A DNA stretch of 64,000 nucleotides, taken from the NCBI RefSeq assembly GCF_016808335.1, contig NC_053142.1:52261992-52325991 (forward strand), read 5' to 3'. The position numbers and the translations under genes were made by a program. The DNA comes from Panicum virgatum. Lineage: Eukaryota > Streptophyta > Magnoliopsida > Poales > Poaceae. Shown piece by piece: positions 42,251 to 54,900 of this stretch. Each line of letters starts with the position of its first letter. Within the stretch, counting starts at the first letter, position 1. The notes under the pieces were generated by a model. The model was not told the DNA's origin. It saw only the letters and a program-made list of their open reading frames with translations, and did not search any database.

Positions 42251-43204
42251 AGTGAGTGCTGACAAAGCAAAGATATGAGATATAGATGCGGATAATACAT
42301 GAATTCCTTGTCCCGGGCCATCTGCTGGCTCCACTCGCCACTAGATGGATTACTCCATTGGCCATTGACAAAAGCAACCTTTTTCAGGCCTAATCAATCA
42401 TCACCCATCTTTACTTCGCTTTCGCTACCTCATAGCTTATTAGTCCAAGTTTTTTTCTATTATATTTACTATAACCCCCCCCCCCTCCCCCGGGCGTGTT
42501 TTCCTAAATGTTTATTTTAAAAAGGTTTTTCTAGCTTTTATTTTGCCATAAAACCTATATATATTCAGCAAGTTTTCAGAAAACTTGTTTGTAGAATCTC
42601 TTTTAGGATAATGTTATCAGGAAAAACCTTTTCCAGTGAAACACGACCCTTTGCTTTCCCTAGCTAAGAGCTATATGTGCTCAATGCGATTTTTATCTGG
42701 TCATTTTCTGAATCTTTTATTAGAACATTTGGTTTCAAAAATGGCAATAGTCATAATTTTATCAATGCTATTAAATATTCTAATAGAAAATACTAAAATT
42801 TGTAAAAAAAATCAAATAACATCAAGTATATTTTTTTATCAAAGCGACTCTTCCCCAACCCTTCTTTATTCTTCCTCATCTACATCCAAGCATAGGTTGG
42901 GTGCAAAAAAGGCAAAATTCACTGTCGGTGTGCATGCTATTAGAAATCAAGTTCTTTTGTTGGACACAAACACAAGCACAGAATAGTAGGGATACAGAAT
43001 GGAGAGGAAGAGAGTTCTTATTGATATTTTTTTCACTTTCAGTAAATTACAACCGATGAAAGGGACCTCATATTTATAGATGGAGAGTCTCGTATTGATA
43101 CAAATGTATAGTGTATGAATACTTGAATTTTTTTCTCCTCTCTTCATTAATTTGGCTACCATTTCAAAGTCACTTTCATATACTGTTTTGGACTTTGAAT
43201 TACA
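41633..43204. other. 3' flank of the VIT-like gene and intergenic sequence
   Basis: The 3' UTR probably reaches about 42.1 kb. A (TA)n tract follows at about 42157-42248, then AT-rich unrecognised sequence. No gene is supported. Confidence 0.5.
42157..42248. repeat. (TA)n microsatellite
   Basis: About 90 bases of TA interrupted by two 'atac' variants at the left edge. Confidence 0.95.
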
Positions 43205-43251
43205 ACACATGCATCAGTATTGCGTGCAAGGAATGCAAATAGGGGGATAAC

Positions 43252-43282
<31 letters not shown>

Positions 43283-43283
43283 T
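43252..43283. repeat. Compound (TA)n(CA)n microsatellite
   Basis: A run of TA passes directly into CA repeats. Confidence 0.9.
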
Positions 43284-43699
43284 TGCCGGACATGTGCCCC
43301 CCGCGCGCCCTGGGCAACCAGGGCCCCACGCCCCCCGCGCGCCCACCCGTGATTCAAATAAAAGGTACTCCCACGCCACCACCTGCACCTCGCGCAGTGG
43401 AGAGAGCAGCGCGTTACATAATTCAAAATAAAAGTTTTTTCATGCTAGTTTTTTTACAATAACTATTCACTCGGACATTCGCTTCACAAACGGTTTTCAC
43501 TACTAATTTACTAGTATTTTTCTGCATCATATGAAATCCATTTTGAATATTTTGTTGAAAAAATATATCTGTATTTATAGTCGTAGATCCATTTGTCCGG
43601 ACATATATCCGGAGTATTCAGGTTGTCGATCGGATGTCCGGACATACAGCTGTAGTATCCGGGTTGCCGATCCGAGCCAAGCGTGTTTTACGTTGTTCA

Positions 43700-44575
43700 T
43701 TTTGTACTCTATACAGTGTCGTAGAAGGCAGGAATACATGTCATAGAAAGGCAGCGACACAGGTCATAGAGGACAGGTCATAGAAGCCAGTGATGATGCA
43801 AATCATTTTATATTCTATACAGGGTCATAGAAGGGCATCAATACATGTCATAGAAGACAACAAATATAGGCCATAGAAGGTTTATACATATAACACTGTC
43901 ATACAGCTCCATAGAGCAAAAATTTAAAATTTTATACTCTATACAGAGTCATAAAAGGGCATCGATACATGTCATAGAAGACAACAATATAGGCCATAGA
44001 AAGTTTAGATATATAACACTGTCATACAGCTCCGTAGAGCAAAAATTTGAAATTTGAATCTAGCCATCATAGATACTCATAGTTAGTCATAAATGCATAT
44101 GTCCTAGAAACATGGCATAGAAACATATGCGTGCAGTCATAAAAACATATGTCCTAGAAACATGGCATAGAAACATATGCGTGCAGTCATAAAAACATAT
44201 GTGCAGAGGCACAAATTTGTTAGATTAATTGGGCCTATAGCCTATTAAGTCAATTAATCAAATAATTCCAAGGACAAAAAGAGATAGCAGGATAGTCCGG
44301 AGTATCCGGACATATACCCCAGAGTAGTCGTAGAATTTGATCTTCGAATCTTCTTGACCCATAGAAATCACACTATCGTACAAGTCATAGAATGCAGCAA
44401 TTCAGGTCATGGAAGGTCATAGATAGCAGTTTGTACGATATATGTCATATAAGGCAGGGATACGAGTCATAGAAGGTTCTATAGGTCATAGAAGGCAGCG
44501 GTGATACAGGTCATAAGAGGCAGTTTATACTCTATATATGTCATAGGAGATAGTGATTCAGGTTATACTAGAAAT
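43700..44575. repeat. Degenerate 'gtcatagaaggcag' array, left block
   Basis: The motif GTCATAGAAGGCAG, with variants, recurs many times in one orientation. A larger unit (about 107-124 bp) starting 'tctatacag.gtcatagaaggg' recurs at about 43708, 43815 and 43939. Two exact copies of a 50-bp unit stand at 44101-44150 and 44151-44200. Non-coding. The motif looks like transposon subterminal or satellite-like sequence. Confidence 0.8.
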
Positions 44576-46253
44576 GGATGCGGCGTTGCCGCATGTGACC
44601 AGTGGACGAGCCGTCGAGTACATTTATTGGGTCGCTGTTTTTTTTTAACTCAATCTTCCTGGTTGGCCGTCTAGATGTCTCCTTGGCAGACACCATTTTT
44701 GCTTCACATAAACATGTCTATAGGGTAGTGTAGTTAATTAGGGGGTTTGGAGCCCATTGCTGTTTATATACTTGATCTTTCCGGTGGAGTAAAATTCTTT
44801 TTGTAAACAAAACGAACAGAAGCTATGGTTATGGATATCCTGTTTTCTCGTAGGAGTGTTGCAGGCCACATGCTGTAAATTGTCAAAAAAAATCCCGAAT
44901 AGCTACTAAATCCACTCTATGTGCATTTAGTTATTTAATGTTTTCACGCACCAATCACAAGCTGGTCTGGAGCTTAATTGAGGGGAACGAAGATGTTTTT
45001 TCTTTTTCCTTGACCTGCCATAAAAAATGGCTGAAATCCTCTATGTGTGGAATACCAAAGAAATACTACTTAGCATGATGTAGCATGTCACTGAAGGCTA
45101 AATTAAAGTTGTCAACTCTTGAGAAAGGCCGAGCTGCTTAGCTCAAAATCTTTGGATGTATCCATTATGTTTGTATTATATCTCTACTATCTAATTTGGC
45201 AGCTTCATGTAGTATGTGTATATGTGAGTATAACAGAAAGTTTCCTTTTTGCAGATTGACCTAATGCAGAGCTCTTGAGAAGACGAAGTTTAATACTAGA
45301 TTTGCTTGAATTGCAGTATCTGCAAACCTCTGGAGTACCTTGTGAGGGAAAGAAAAAAAAGGACAGTAGACATAAGATCCAGCTTTTGCTCTATGAATTC
45401 CGTATAATCTGCTTTAAGCATGCTGATTAGGAAATTATTATGGAGTAATGCAACCACAGGCATATCCTTTTGATGTGAAAATTGGCATATTCCCATTTCT
45501 TATGAAAGACAATTATTATGTAGCTTTTCTTATGTATGGTGAAAGCTATATGCTCACAGTTCATGCATAGAATGTCCAGAAGCTCAACCATGCAGTAACT
45601 TTGATCAAAAGAGGTCCAGTGTAGTAACTTAGTACTATGCAGATGAGTAGTGTATTATGATGTTCTCTAACTTGGTCAAACCTTTAAAGTCATGTAATTC
45701 ATGTTCATGTCATGCATGTCAAGGGTCTAGTTTTGGAATCTACTGTGGACTATGTAGTTCAGATAATAATCATAGGAGCGTATTCATTTTCAATGACAGT
45801 CATGGCATGTATGTTAAAAGGCTTCAAAACCAGATCATTATAATACCTGCAGTACACATTTCTTTTATGGCTTTGACAGTACACATTATAATACTTGCTC
45901 TATGCAATTCCCGCAGTTGACAGACATTTGAGTTGTGTGAGCAAAGCTAAAAAGGCTTAGGTAAAAAAGAAAACTACCTGTGAGAAATGTGTACCTGTCG
46001 AGTATTTTAGGAAAGGCACTGTGCTTTTGTAGTGCAGAGGCATCTGAGTAGGCATGTCTCCTTGAGGCAAGTCCCCATGGAAACCAAACTCAGGGTAATT
46101 TTGTTTTAAAAGCCCTGAGAAACATTTAGTCAAAAAGATTGTATGTATGCAAGTCCTCTCATAGTCTACAATTCCTTGAGAAATTATTATTATTGATGGT
46201 AATGTATATAGTGCAAAACAATAGTTCTTTGTCAACGGCTAATGATAGTACTA
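44576..46253. other. Transposon-rich intergenic sequence
   Basis: AT-rich sequence between the left array and the solo LTR. Short frames at 45296-45496 (-), 45657-45920 (+) and 45957-46235 (-) are unrecognised. Confidence 0.45.
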
Positions 46254-47278
46254 TGTTGGGGGCTGGTCGCCGGGCGAAGGCCAACTAGTGTGTGACATCG
46301 AGCGAAGCCAACCAGCTGAAGGGCCAAAGCGAAGGGTCAATTTTCAACGGCCCAAGACTACCAGGCGAACTTGAGCTTCTTCGGTTCTTTTGACCAGCAA
46401 TCACCTTCTCCAACCGGGAAGCAGTCGTCCGGAGACTCGCAGGCTAAAGATACTTGCAACAAGAAGCTGAAGTTTTAGGCAAGGCAGGTTTAACAAGGAA
46501 ATAATATGCAGGAACAAGGAAGCTATAATTTCAACAAGGAAAAGGTATATGCGCAAGCAGGTCATCACACTTCAGAAAGCTGAAATCGGCTTAAATGCAA
46601 AAGCAGTTCTACTGTATTGAACTGGAATGCATGAAAGTCATATAGTCGTAAACCTGGCATTTGGCAAGGTTTAGAAGCCAATCAATGGGTGATGGACCAC
46701 AGGAAACTTCAGCGACAACAAAGATCTAACAGATGCTTATCTGGTTATATGGGAGGATTCCTGCGATTTTGCTAGCACAGAAAAGTTTCCAGAATTCCAT
46801 TCAACAAGACTGAACGGTCCTAACTCCTAGCCCATTGCACACTCGGTTTTAACACTATGTGCTCAGAATGCTCCGTTAGCGCCCCCGAAAGGCCCGTCAT
46901 GGACGTATATTGATTGTCCATGCGTCCTTAGCGAGAAAGCTTGTATATGTCAGTCATCATAGGTGTCAATACCGTGGTAGATGCAGTATGTAAATGTGCG
47001 AGACGATTGAACCCATCACCGATGCACAGGGCAGGCGCCCTCGTTGCAGGCGTGATCCCGCTAACAGATTTGATGCAGGAATAGTATTTAGAGATTAGGT
47101 TGTAACAGCTGTAATGGGCACTTGATGTAATCAGGCTCATCCCCCAAGGCTATAAATAGCATGGGATTTAACTATTTGGAGGAAGTGGAATCATTATCGC
47201 TAACCAGTTAATCACTCTAGTCCTGTTATTCTCGTTCTAGTCTTGAGTTCTTGTTGATCGGATCCCCTGATCCCAACA
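46254..47278. mobile_element. Solo LTR of an LTR retrotransposon
   Basis: 1025 bp that begins TGTTGGGGGC and ends GATCCCAACA, giving inverted TGTTGGG/CCCAACA ends. It is flanked by tacta (46249-46253) and tatta (47279-47283), a 5-bp target duplication with one change. A TATAAAT box (47151) sits near the 3' end, as in an LTR promoter. No primer-binding site, gag-pol or second LTR is next to it, so internal recombination has removed the rest. Confidence 0.85.
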
Positions 47279-48679
47279 TATTACTCTAGAACGTAGATTA
47301 TTTTGCTGAACAACAAGCAAAGTAGTTGAAACTACTCCCGGTAGCGCAGATCAAGGTATTAAGAAACAGGGATGGGTGAAAATAAAATTGGTAGCAAATC
47401 AATGATCTCTCAGTAGTAGCAGGATAACCATGACAATTAGCCAGTACCAAAGACAGAATACGACATTTAACAGCAAAGCAAAGGGTAGGAAAGAGGGTTG
47501 CTAGCTCTCACAGCTGATTGGATTTCGGGGTTGAGAGGCTCCTGATAGCCATGAGCACGGAGATGGAATTGTTGAACCATACAGCCCTGCTGCCGCTATC
47601 TGATCATGGTGCGGACATAGCTCACAAATAAACATAAATCAGAGCTGATTCAGTCTGAGTGTGGATAGAGGCGCACCTATGCAGTCGTCTCCATCGACAG
47701 AGGCGGTGGCCATGTTGCTCTTTTCCGTCGCTTTCCTCTCCACGGGAGCCATGGCGGAGGTGGAGCTGGGATTGGATGTCAAGGCTGCCGTGGTGCTACT
47801 CATCTCTCCCGCCGTCCTCCTGCGGAGCATTAGATTGAAATGAAAGAGCACGCACGCGATCCAGCCACAGCATTACCAGATCCACGAGGCAGGAAGTCCC
47901 TCCCCACTATGCTCTCGAGCACCAATGACTTCCCGGAACTCTGGAGTCATGTTAAAAAAGGCAAACAAATAGTGAGTGAGAGCGCTGGCTAGATCTAGGG
48001 AGGGGACGAGTGGATCTGTATGCAGAGGTAGAAGGCTGCGGCAGCACGTACCTGCCCACCGACGACAGCGATGGCGGGGAGCGCCTCCCAGAGCGAGCCG
48101 CCGCCGCCGCCGCCGTGGTCTTCGAGGATAGTGCACGCGCGCGCCCATCACTTGAGGATTAGGTGGCACCGCCCGGGCGTCGGCTCGGACGAGGCTGAGG
48201 CCGAGGCAACGCCGGCAGAGGAGTTGTCGAGGGAGGAGAAAACGATGGAGGCGGCGGCGGCGGTGGCCGCATCGCCTGGACCTGCCCTCCGCTGGTTCGC
48301 GGGCGCCGCTACAAGCCACGGCCTGGCCTCGCGCGGGCTAGTGGCCACCGCGGGAAAGGAGTCGGCGCCAGGAAGATGACATCGGTGGGTTGCCTGGCAG
48401 GGAGGACAACAGCGGTTGTTGCAAGCGGAGGGAGGCGCAGGCGACGCGGTTGGGGAAGGGCGGCGGGCGGCGAGGCAGGCGGAGAGGCAAGCGGAGACGG
48501 CTGAGCGGGTTCGCGACGATTCGCGAGCGCCGCGGATCTGTGGGTTAACGGGCGTGAGGACCACGCCCACCCGGATCGAACGGTTGATATTACGACTTCA
48601 CGAGATCCAACGGCTAGAGGATTAGCGGGCGACGTGGCACGATGGTTTCGCCCGGTTTGGTGCAAGAATCGTATTTAGA
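47279..48679. other. GC-rich sequence with unconfirmed open frames
   Basis: Overlapping frames on both strands (for example 47639-47851 and 47873-48319 on minus, 47661-47843 and 48071-48379 on plus) are rich in Arg, Ala, Pro and Ser and show no family motif. The setting between two 'catagaa' blocks suggests gene-derived DNA carried in a transposon, or GC-rich transposon sequence. I do not call a gene here. Confidence 0.4.
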
Positions 48680-49335
48680 GATAAGACATGTCATAGAAGA
48701 CAGCGGTACAGATCATAAACGACGGTGATAACAGCGATACATGTTGTATAAGACATGTCATAGAAGGCAGCAAGGTGCATATACTCAGACATAACAGCTA
48801 GGGGATGAGAAATTTGAATTTCTAATCTAATTTGCTCATAGGAATCAAAAGTAGCAGATCATAAAAACTAGTATACAGAGGCTATGCAACACATTCAAAA
48901 AAATCATGCACAACGGCATCAATCATAAAGCTCATACAACATAATTGTAAATTCACCAATGACGATCATAGAATGCAGTAGTGACAATCGTAGAAGGCAG
49001 TGGTGACAAATCATAGAAAAGCGTCTATGATTAAACAACAGGTACATATGATCGATGCAACTAACATGCCTTCCATAGAATATTATGCATGTAAGCACAG
49101 AAACAATGCCTTGCATAAATATCCGAAAACACAGTTTAGCATGTATAGAAATCTATACTAGAAAGCATAGAAACGTAAACATAAAAGCTCACAAACATAG
49201 CCATAGAAACATTAGTTTCTGGTTCTCTGATATGTAACCATTAACTCATTCAGGCATAGAAACACACGCTCATAGCCATAGAAACATCAGTTTTTTATCC
49301 TCTAAAATAGAATCCGGATGACCCCCGTGCAGTCC
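48680..49335. repeat. Degenerate 'gtcatagaaggcag' array, right block
   Basis: The same motif as in 43.70-44.58 kb, again in the plus orientation, with variants 'catagaaacat'. A few further copies lie at 49628-49695. The two blocks bracket 4.1 kb. Confidence 0.75.
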
Positions 49336-50906
49336 CGTTGCGTGCCCAAGGTCACCATCCTGTTCGCAAGCCTGTCGCTTTCCATGGAGCCCGTGAGCCT
49401 GCTGCTGCCTTAGCTTCGGATCTGATAGCCCGTGAGCCTGCTGCTGCCTTAGCTTCGGATCTGCTGGCGGCCTGCTTATTGTCTATAGCAATGAGTCAAG
49501 CTCGTCAGTCAGAACAGGCATTAGGCAGCAGGATCGATCCGGGAATCCCTGCAGGGACACCAGTTCACCACGTCAAAAATAAAAAAAAAGGATTAAAAGC
49601 ATGTAATCAAATGAAATTGTGTCCACCAAGTCATAGAATCCTAAACATATGGCCACCAGCGTCAGTTTAGAATCCTATGCTACAAGTCATAGAATGATAT
49701 GACAGTGTGAAATGAAGCATAATCAAAGTGATATAGGTAAGGGTTTTTTTTTCGCAAAAGATCTGCAATTTGAATCCACCAAATCTCCCTCCTCAACTAA
49801 TCATGCACAGATCGGTTCCTGGCTCCAGCTAATTAGCTCAGCATCACGAAGATGTAAAAAAATATCACCTGGAGGGGCACTGTATTGCCGCGGAAGAGTT
49901 TTGTCATCGTTGGTGACCTTGTCGATGGTGGCCCCGGATCCGCGCCGCCACCGCCTCCTACAGCAGCCACCGCCGGATCCGCACCTCCGCCGCCGAGCGC
50001 CTCGCCGGGCCGCCGCGTCGCCCCCGTGCCGAAGCAAGCCATCGCCCTTCCGGTCCTGCGTGCCCAGCTGCTGCCGGACCCGTGCCTCCGCCGGCCGAGC
50101 GCCTCGCTGGGACGCAGCGTCCCTCGCGCGCCGACGCAAGCCGACTGCCGCCCTGCCGGGCCCGCGCGCCCCAGCCGCCGCCGGATCTGCCTTGCCAGGT
50201 CGTCGGGGTGAACCGCCGGCACCTCCTCCCATCTGCTCACTATCATTAGCAACTCCACCGAGCGTAGAATCCTATATATAGAAGCATAGGAAGTAAGAAT
50301 CAGTGTTTTGAAACAAAAATTATAGAAAGGAAACAGGGAGGATGCACGAGCTGGAAACAATATTTCTTCCGCACATAAACCAACAAGAAAGCAATCCATG
50401 GTATGACGAGCTGCTGCCTAAATGGCATATGGTCGAACACCTGACATGCAAAGGTTGTTCTATCATCCATGGGGAGCTCGAGCGCCATGGTCTCTCCTCC
50501 TGTCATGTGCTTGCTTCTTGGACAGGCGCTAATCGGCAAACCGCCTCCGTCGCAGCTGCTGGCCGGCCGCCGCCTCCCCGTGCTGCAGCAGGACGCAGCG
50601 GCCTCCTCTGCCCCCCTGCTCCTCACGGCCACTCTTCCGTGCGGCAGCCCCCTGCAGGTGGCCTCTGCGCGCCCTACTGCTCCTCGATCCGGGGATGAGC
50701 AGCTTGCCTAATTCAAGGAGGATGGGTGGATCGCGTGCCCCGTGTACTATGCGCGACCGCGCCGGCCGGGACCGCCCCGTGCAGGCCGCACCGCCGCCAC
50801 CGCTTGCCACCAACGCTGCTCGCCTCGAGGCAGCGCCTCCCACCGATGCAAGCCGTCGCCGGGGCTGGAGGTAGGGGGTCGGCGCGCCACGGGGTGGGGT
50901 TGCACG
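49336..50906. other. GC-rich mosaic with local tandem duplications
   Basis: A 39-bp period duplication ('ccgtgagcctgctgctgcc') stands at about 49391-49465. A roughly 110-bp GC-rich unit ('gccgagcgcctcgc...') is repeated diverged at about 49990-50200. The open frames here are proline/arginine/alanine-rich on both strands and match no family I recognise. Probably transposon-internal sequence. Confidence 0.45.
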
Positions 50907-51342
50907 CAAGGTTTTAAATATCCTGCAGGTCCGGTTATCTTTTCAAAGGCTAAGAGAAGACTATATCCGCCTATAGCCTTAGCTAACCCATTTAACTATT
51001 TTGCAAATCAAGTTCATAGTTTCAGAATATTCAGTATATCATCAATTCATCATGTAGAGAAACAACATAGAACTTTAACTTCATGCTTTCACAAATCTAA
51101 CACAAAGTTCAGATGATGCAACAACCATAAGTCTAACACAAATGACAGACCGACGAAGAAATGAGTTCACAGTTTCGATCTCCAGTCAAAATTTAGCGGG
51201 CTAAGAGATGGTAATTTAGCTGATTTAGCTGGCTATAGCGGGCTATTCTGCTTAGCGCCAAATGGACTTTCTCCTAACATTTATGCTCTCAAAAAGCTAA
51301 ATCCGGCTATAGCGGCAGCTATAGCCGGTTATTTAAAACCTT
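50907..51342. mobile_element. MITE with AAGGTTTTAAATA ends
   Basis: The left end CAAGGTTTTAAATA and right end TATTTAAAACCTT are inverted repeats. The flanks are ggttgcacg (50898-50906) and ggttgcagg (51343-51351), a 9-bp duplication with one mismatch, which suits a Mutator-like element; an 8-bp hAT reading is also possible. The inside has 'ggctatagcggc' palindromic motifs. Confidence 0.75.
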
Positions 51343-51351
51343 GGTTGCAGG

Positions 51352-51978
51352 TGGTGCGACGGCCGCGCGCCTGCGAGTTGGGGAGGGGAGGGAGATTTGT
51401 GTTGGGGGTGGGGTGGGTGCAATTATATACTTCTGGACTTGAGCTGGGCCTAACGGGTCTGGCGTGGGTTAGTTGGGGGAGCTGATTGGTTGGGGGCTTT
51501 CATTTGTTATTGGAAGCCCTAGGCTCCTAATATATATATTAACCATTAAGGCTTCCAGTTGTCCTCTGTGTCGTGTTTATTTTACAATTTGATATGAGGT
51601 TGGCCTCACAAAAAAAGTGTTATATTACTTATATAAATGCAAATAAAAATTCAAACATCGAAAAACACGTGCGCAATAATGATATATATAATCACTACAA
51701 AAATTAAATAATACCGAATTAACTATAATAAACATAGTATATATTTTAAAAAAATTACTGTAGCTTCGATTTTTACTTAGGGTGGGTAGGTAATGAAAAT
51801 TGTTTTGTTGATGGAAGTAGTAGTACTACATGGCTTGAGGGAGTTACTGCAAAAGGTCAACGTATAAATAAAAGAGATCAAAATTCCTTAAAGGGAGGGT
51901 CGAAAATCAAAATTTCTCCTGTTAAAAAAAGGCCGGTCGTTTATCAGGTTGGGTCGGCCCCCAGACCTCCGACTGCCG
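51352..51978. other. Upstream region of the WDR25-like gene
   Basis: AT-rich sequence without a gene. The last 60 bases ('ggccggtcgt', 'gggtcggccc') probably form the short leader and core promoter of the WD40 gene. Confidence 0.45.
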
Positions 51979-54900
51979 ATGGATCTCCTCTCCGCTGCGT
52001 ACGGCGGCGCTACCTCCGACGAGGAGGACGACGAGCCGCCCTCCTCCCCGCCAGTCGCCACCGCGCTCACGTCCTTCGCACCACCTCCCGTGAAGCGGCC
52101 GCGGTGGGAATACCAACCATACCTCCCTCCACCCTCGTCCTTCCCGCAGCCGCCCCTACAGGCCAAAGCAGCGCCGCCGCCGACGTCTTCAGCCAGCGGC
52201 AGGTACGTCTCCAAGAGGGAGTGCGCCCTCCTGGCTGCATCTCGTGCACCCGTGGACGCCGCATCGCACCTTCCTCCGCAGACAACAGCAGAGGTCGATT
52301 CGTCAGGTGAGCATTTTGGGCCCCCTTAGCAGCTGGTTGGAAGCGAAAATTGCTTTCCATACGTCTACACTGATTTATCCTAATATAAAATTCGTCCTGG
52401 GATTCGAATTCTCACATGGCAAAACACTCATGTGTGCAGCTTCACCAAACCGCTGGTTGAGTTTAGAATATTTTTGTTTGATTGGTTTTGAGATAAATCG
52501 ATTTAATAATAATGTATTGCATTCTAGAATGGATTTAGTCTCAAATGGTTTGAAATTTTTGGAGGAATTGTTCAGACCTTGGATAAAGGCAAATAAAAAG
52601 CTTGTGTTACCCATGCTGTGCGAGAAAGCCAAAATGCTTCGTCTCAAGAGTCCACTCTTAATGTTATCATGATGATTTCACGAGTAACTAGTTTATAAGA
52701 GTGATGCTTCTATACTTCAGGTTTTTCTTTGGCTTGAACAGCCCTTTCTTAATCTTCACTGTAACATCTTGTTGCAGTTGGCTCCATCACTGATTCAAAT
52801 CTGCGAGCTGACATTTTGCATTCCTTGCGATGCCAACCAAAGCCTGGATCTAGCAAAAGTTTGCCTTCAAAGCTCTCGGTTTCTTTGAACGGTCACACAA
52901 AGGCTATAAATTGTATAGCTTGGTCGCCAACTCATGGTCAGTAATTGTTCTTACATGATACCGCCTCTTTGCTGTTCTGTTTGACTTACATTATCAAAAT
53001 GCGTATGGTATTAGACCTGGAGTTGTGTATTGGGATATCAGGAAAATGGAGACATTGTGCACTGCAATGGTTATCACACCAGCCATTGCGAATTTGGGGT
53101 ATGCTAACAGGTATACAATAAGTTGGTTATAGTCAAGAAAATGGGGTAACCAACATGGGGGAAATGGGGAGATCTCTTATAATAACTAGAAAACAAAGCA
53201 GGTGCTGTGCTGCTGCCCTGGTATTGATTTTTTTTACCAACGTTAGTGATATGAAATGGCAAAATATTATCTATCAATTTCAGGCATGGGACCTTTTTTT
53301 TAAAAAAAATACAAGAAAACAACAGCATTAAAAGTTTCAGTGTCTTTCACCAAATGATCATGTACTTCTGGGCTAACATATTTGCAGGGGTGAAGCCAGC
53401 CACAAATGTTACCGAGGTCGCCATGTTTATGCAATGGGGTAAAAAAAAACTAATAAACAGTAGATTTCTATAGGATTTACAAAATTTTATCGGGATCTTG
53501 TGACCCCAAGGCCAATGGGCAGCTCCGGTCCTGCATATTTGACATTTTTTTGGATGGCATCCTCAATGTTCCCTATAATCTGGCTACTAGTCATAGTAGA
53601 TTAGCATTGAGCCAAGTAACTCACTATACAGATAATGATGCTATGAAATGCATTGGTCCATGGTAATGTTGTTCACTAAGAAGGTCATTAGGATTAAGTG
53701 ACCATTATGCAATTCTAATCTTGTGTGAGCCAAGATATGTCATATGTCACCTCTACTAAATACTAACCCCTTGCTCTTCATATTGGATTTTGGACTGTTG
53801 TGGAAGTTCTTACAATTTATGTCCCTTGCTAATTTAATGCTGACTGTGGATGCTTATGAAATATCATATTTGGCAATATCTCTGTGGAATTAAAAAATCC
53901 AAATAGATTGTTCCTAATTTTTTTTTAAAAAATCCTCGATGAGAACTTTCATCCATACTTTTGTGACATACCAGCCATTGGTATGTTTTTTTCTTTACAG
54001 TGATAATAGGTTCTGATGGAAATCTTACTGCACTGCTTTGTCTAGTCTAGTAGTCTTGGACAACAAACAGGAGAAATTATCTGAGGAAGTTTGACATGGG
54101 TGGGGCAGATACGTGGTGAATAAAAAATTGTTAGTAAATTTGACTTCTTTTGAAATGTTAAGATGTGTTGATATCTACATTCATTTGTAACTTGATGTTT
54201 CCTTAAAGAATAACAAGGGAAGGAGATTATAAATGCGGTAGAGCATCAATAAAAAGAGCTCATTCTACAACCACAGAACCCACAGAAACTGCAATAATTA
54301 TTTGTGTGTTATTATTAACAGGAACCATGAACAAGCTTGGTTTTTCGAAATAAATAAATATTTTGATGCCTTGTTGCTTAACTCAAAAGATATAAGTTCA
54401 GTTCCTTTTTGTCTTTATGCTACACTATCAACTAACAGTGTGGCACATGCGACGATCTGATAGTAAGTATCAATTAATGAGATGAGTTGATAGGGAATCA
54501 CCAGCTTCAAATTTTGGTGGTTGGTTGATTGAGATATTACTTTTAGACATACACTATTCCTAGGATGATTTTGCATAGTCTTTATCAATGGTAAATTTTA
54601 CCTAGTCAGAAGATGCTCATTTTTTTTATGGGGGCAGCACATCTACTCACTTCTGCTGGAATGGATCATACAGTCCACGTATGGAACGTATGGGACAAAG
54701 GGAATACTACTGCTCGTGTTTTGAAGCATCACACTGCTGCTGTAAAGGATGTGAGGTGGTCCCCTCATAGCCTCTCTTTACTTTCTGGAGGGCTTGATTG
54801 TTCCGTACAGCTAATTGATGTTGTGGAAGGAAAGGTAATCAAAGTATTCAAGGAAGATCAAGCTGTGGAGGTTATCAAGTTCAACCCAAGTAACCCCAAT

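Noticed and set aside
42127..42377. Minus-strand Ile-Tyr-rich frames
   Set aside because: Again translation of a (TA)n tract.
43497..43510. CACTACTAA sequence as the left end of a CACTA transposon covering the 'catagaa' arrays
   Set aside because: No matching inverted TAGTG end with a 3-bp target repeat could be found by eye on the far side, and the arrays are all in one orientation.
47639..48570. Possible small gene on either strand (for example 148 aa at 47873-48319, minus)
   Set aside because: Arg/Ala/Pro-rich, no recognisable family, competing frames on both strands, and a transposon setting. It is recorded as unconfirmed sequence only.
49712..50909. Several 110-190-aa frames on both strands
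   Set aside because: GC-rich low-complexity frames in a region of local duplications; no domain and no convincing exon structure.
52307..52777. 142-aa frame overlapping intron 1 of the WDR25-like gene
   Set aside because: It starts in exon 1 in another frame and runs into intron sequence; no homology is recognised and splice phases support the intron.
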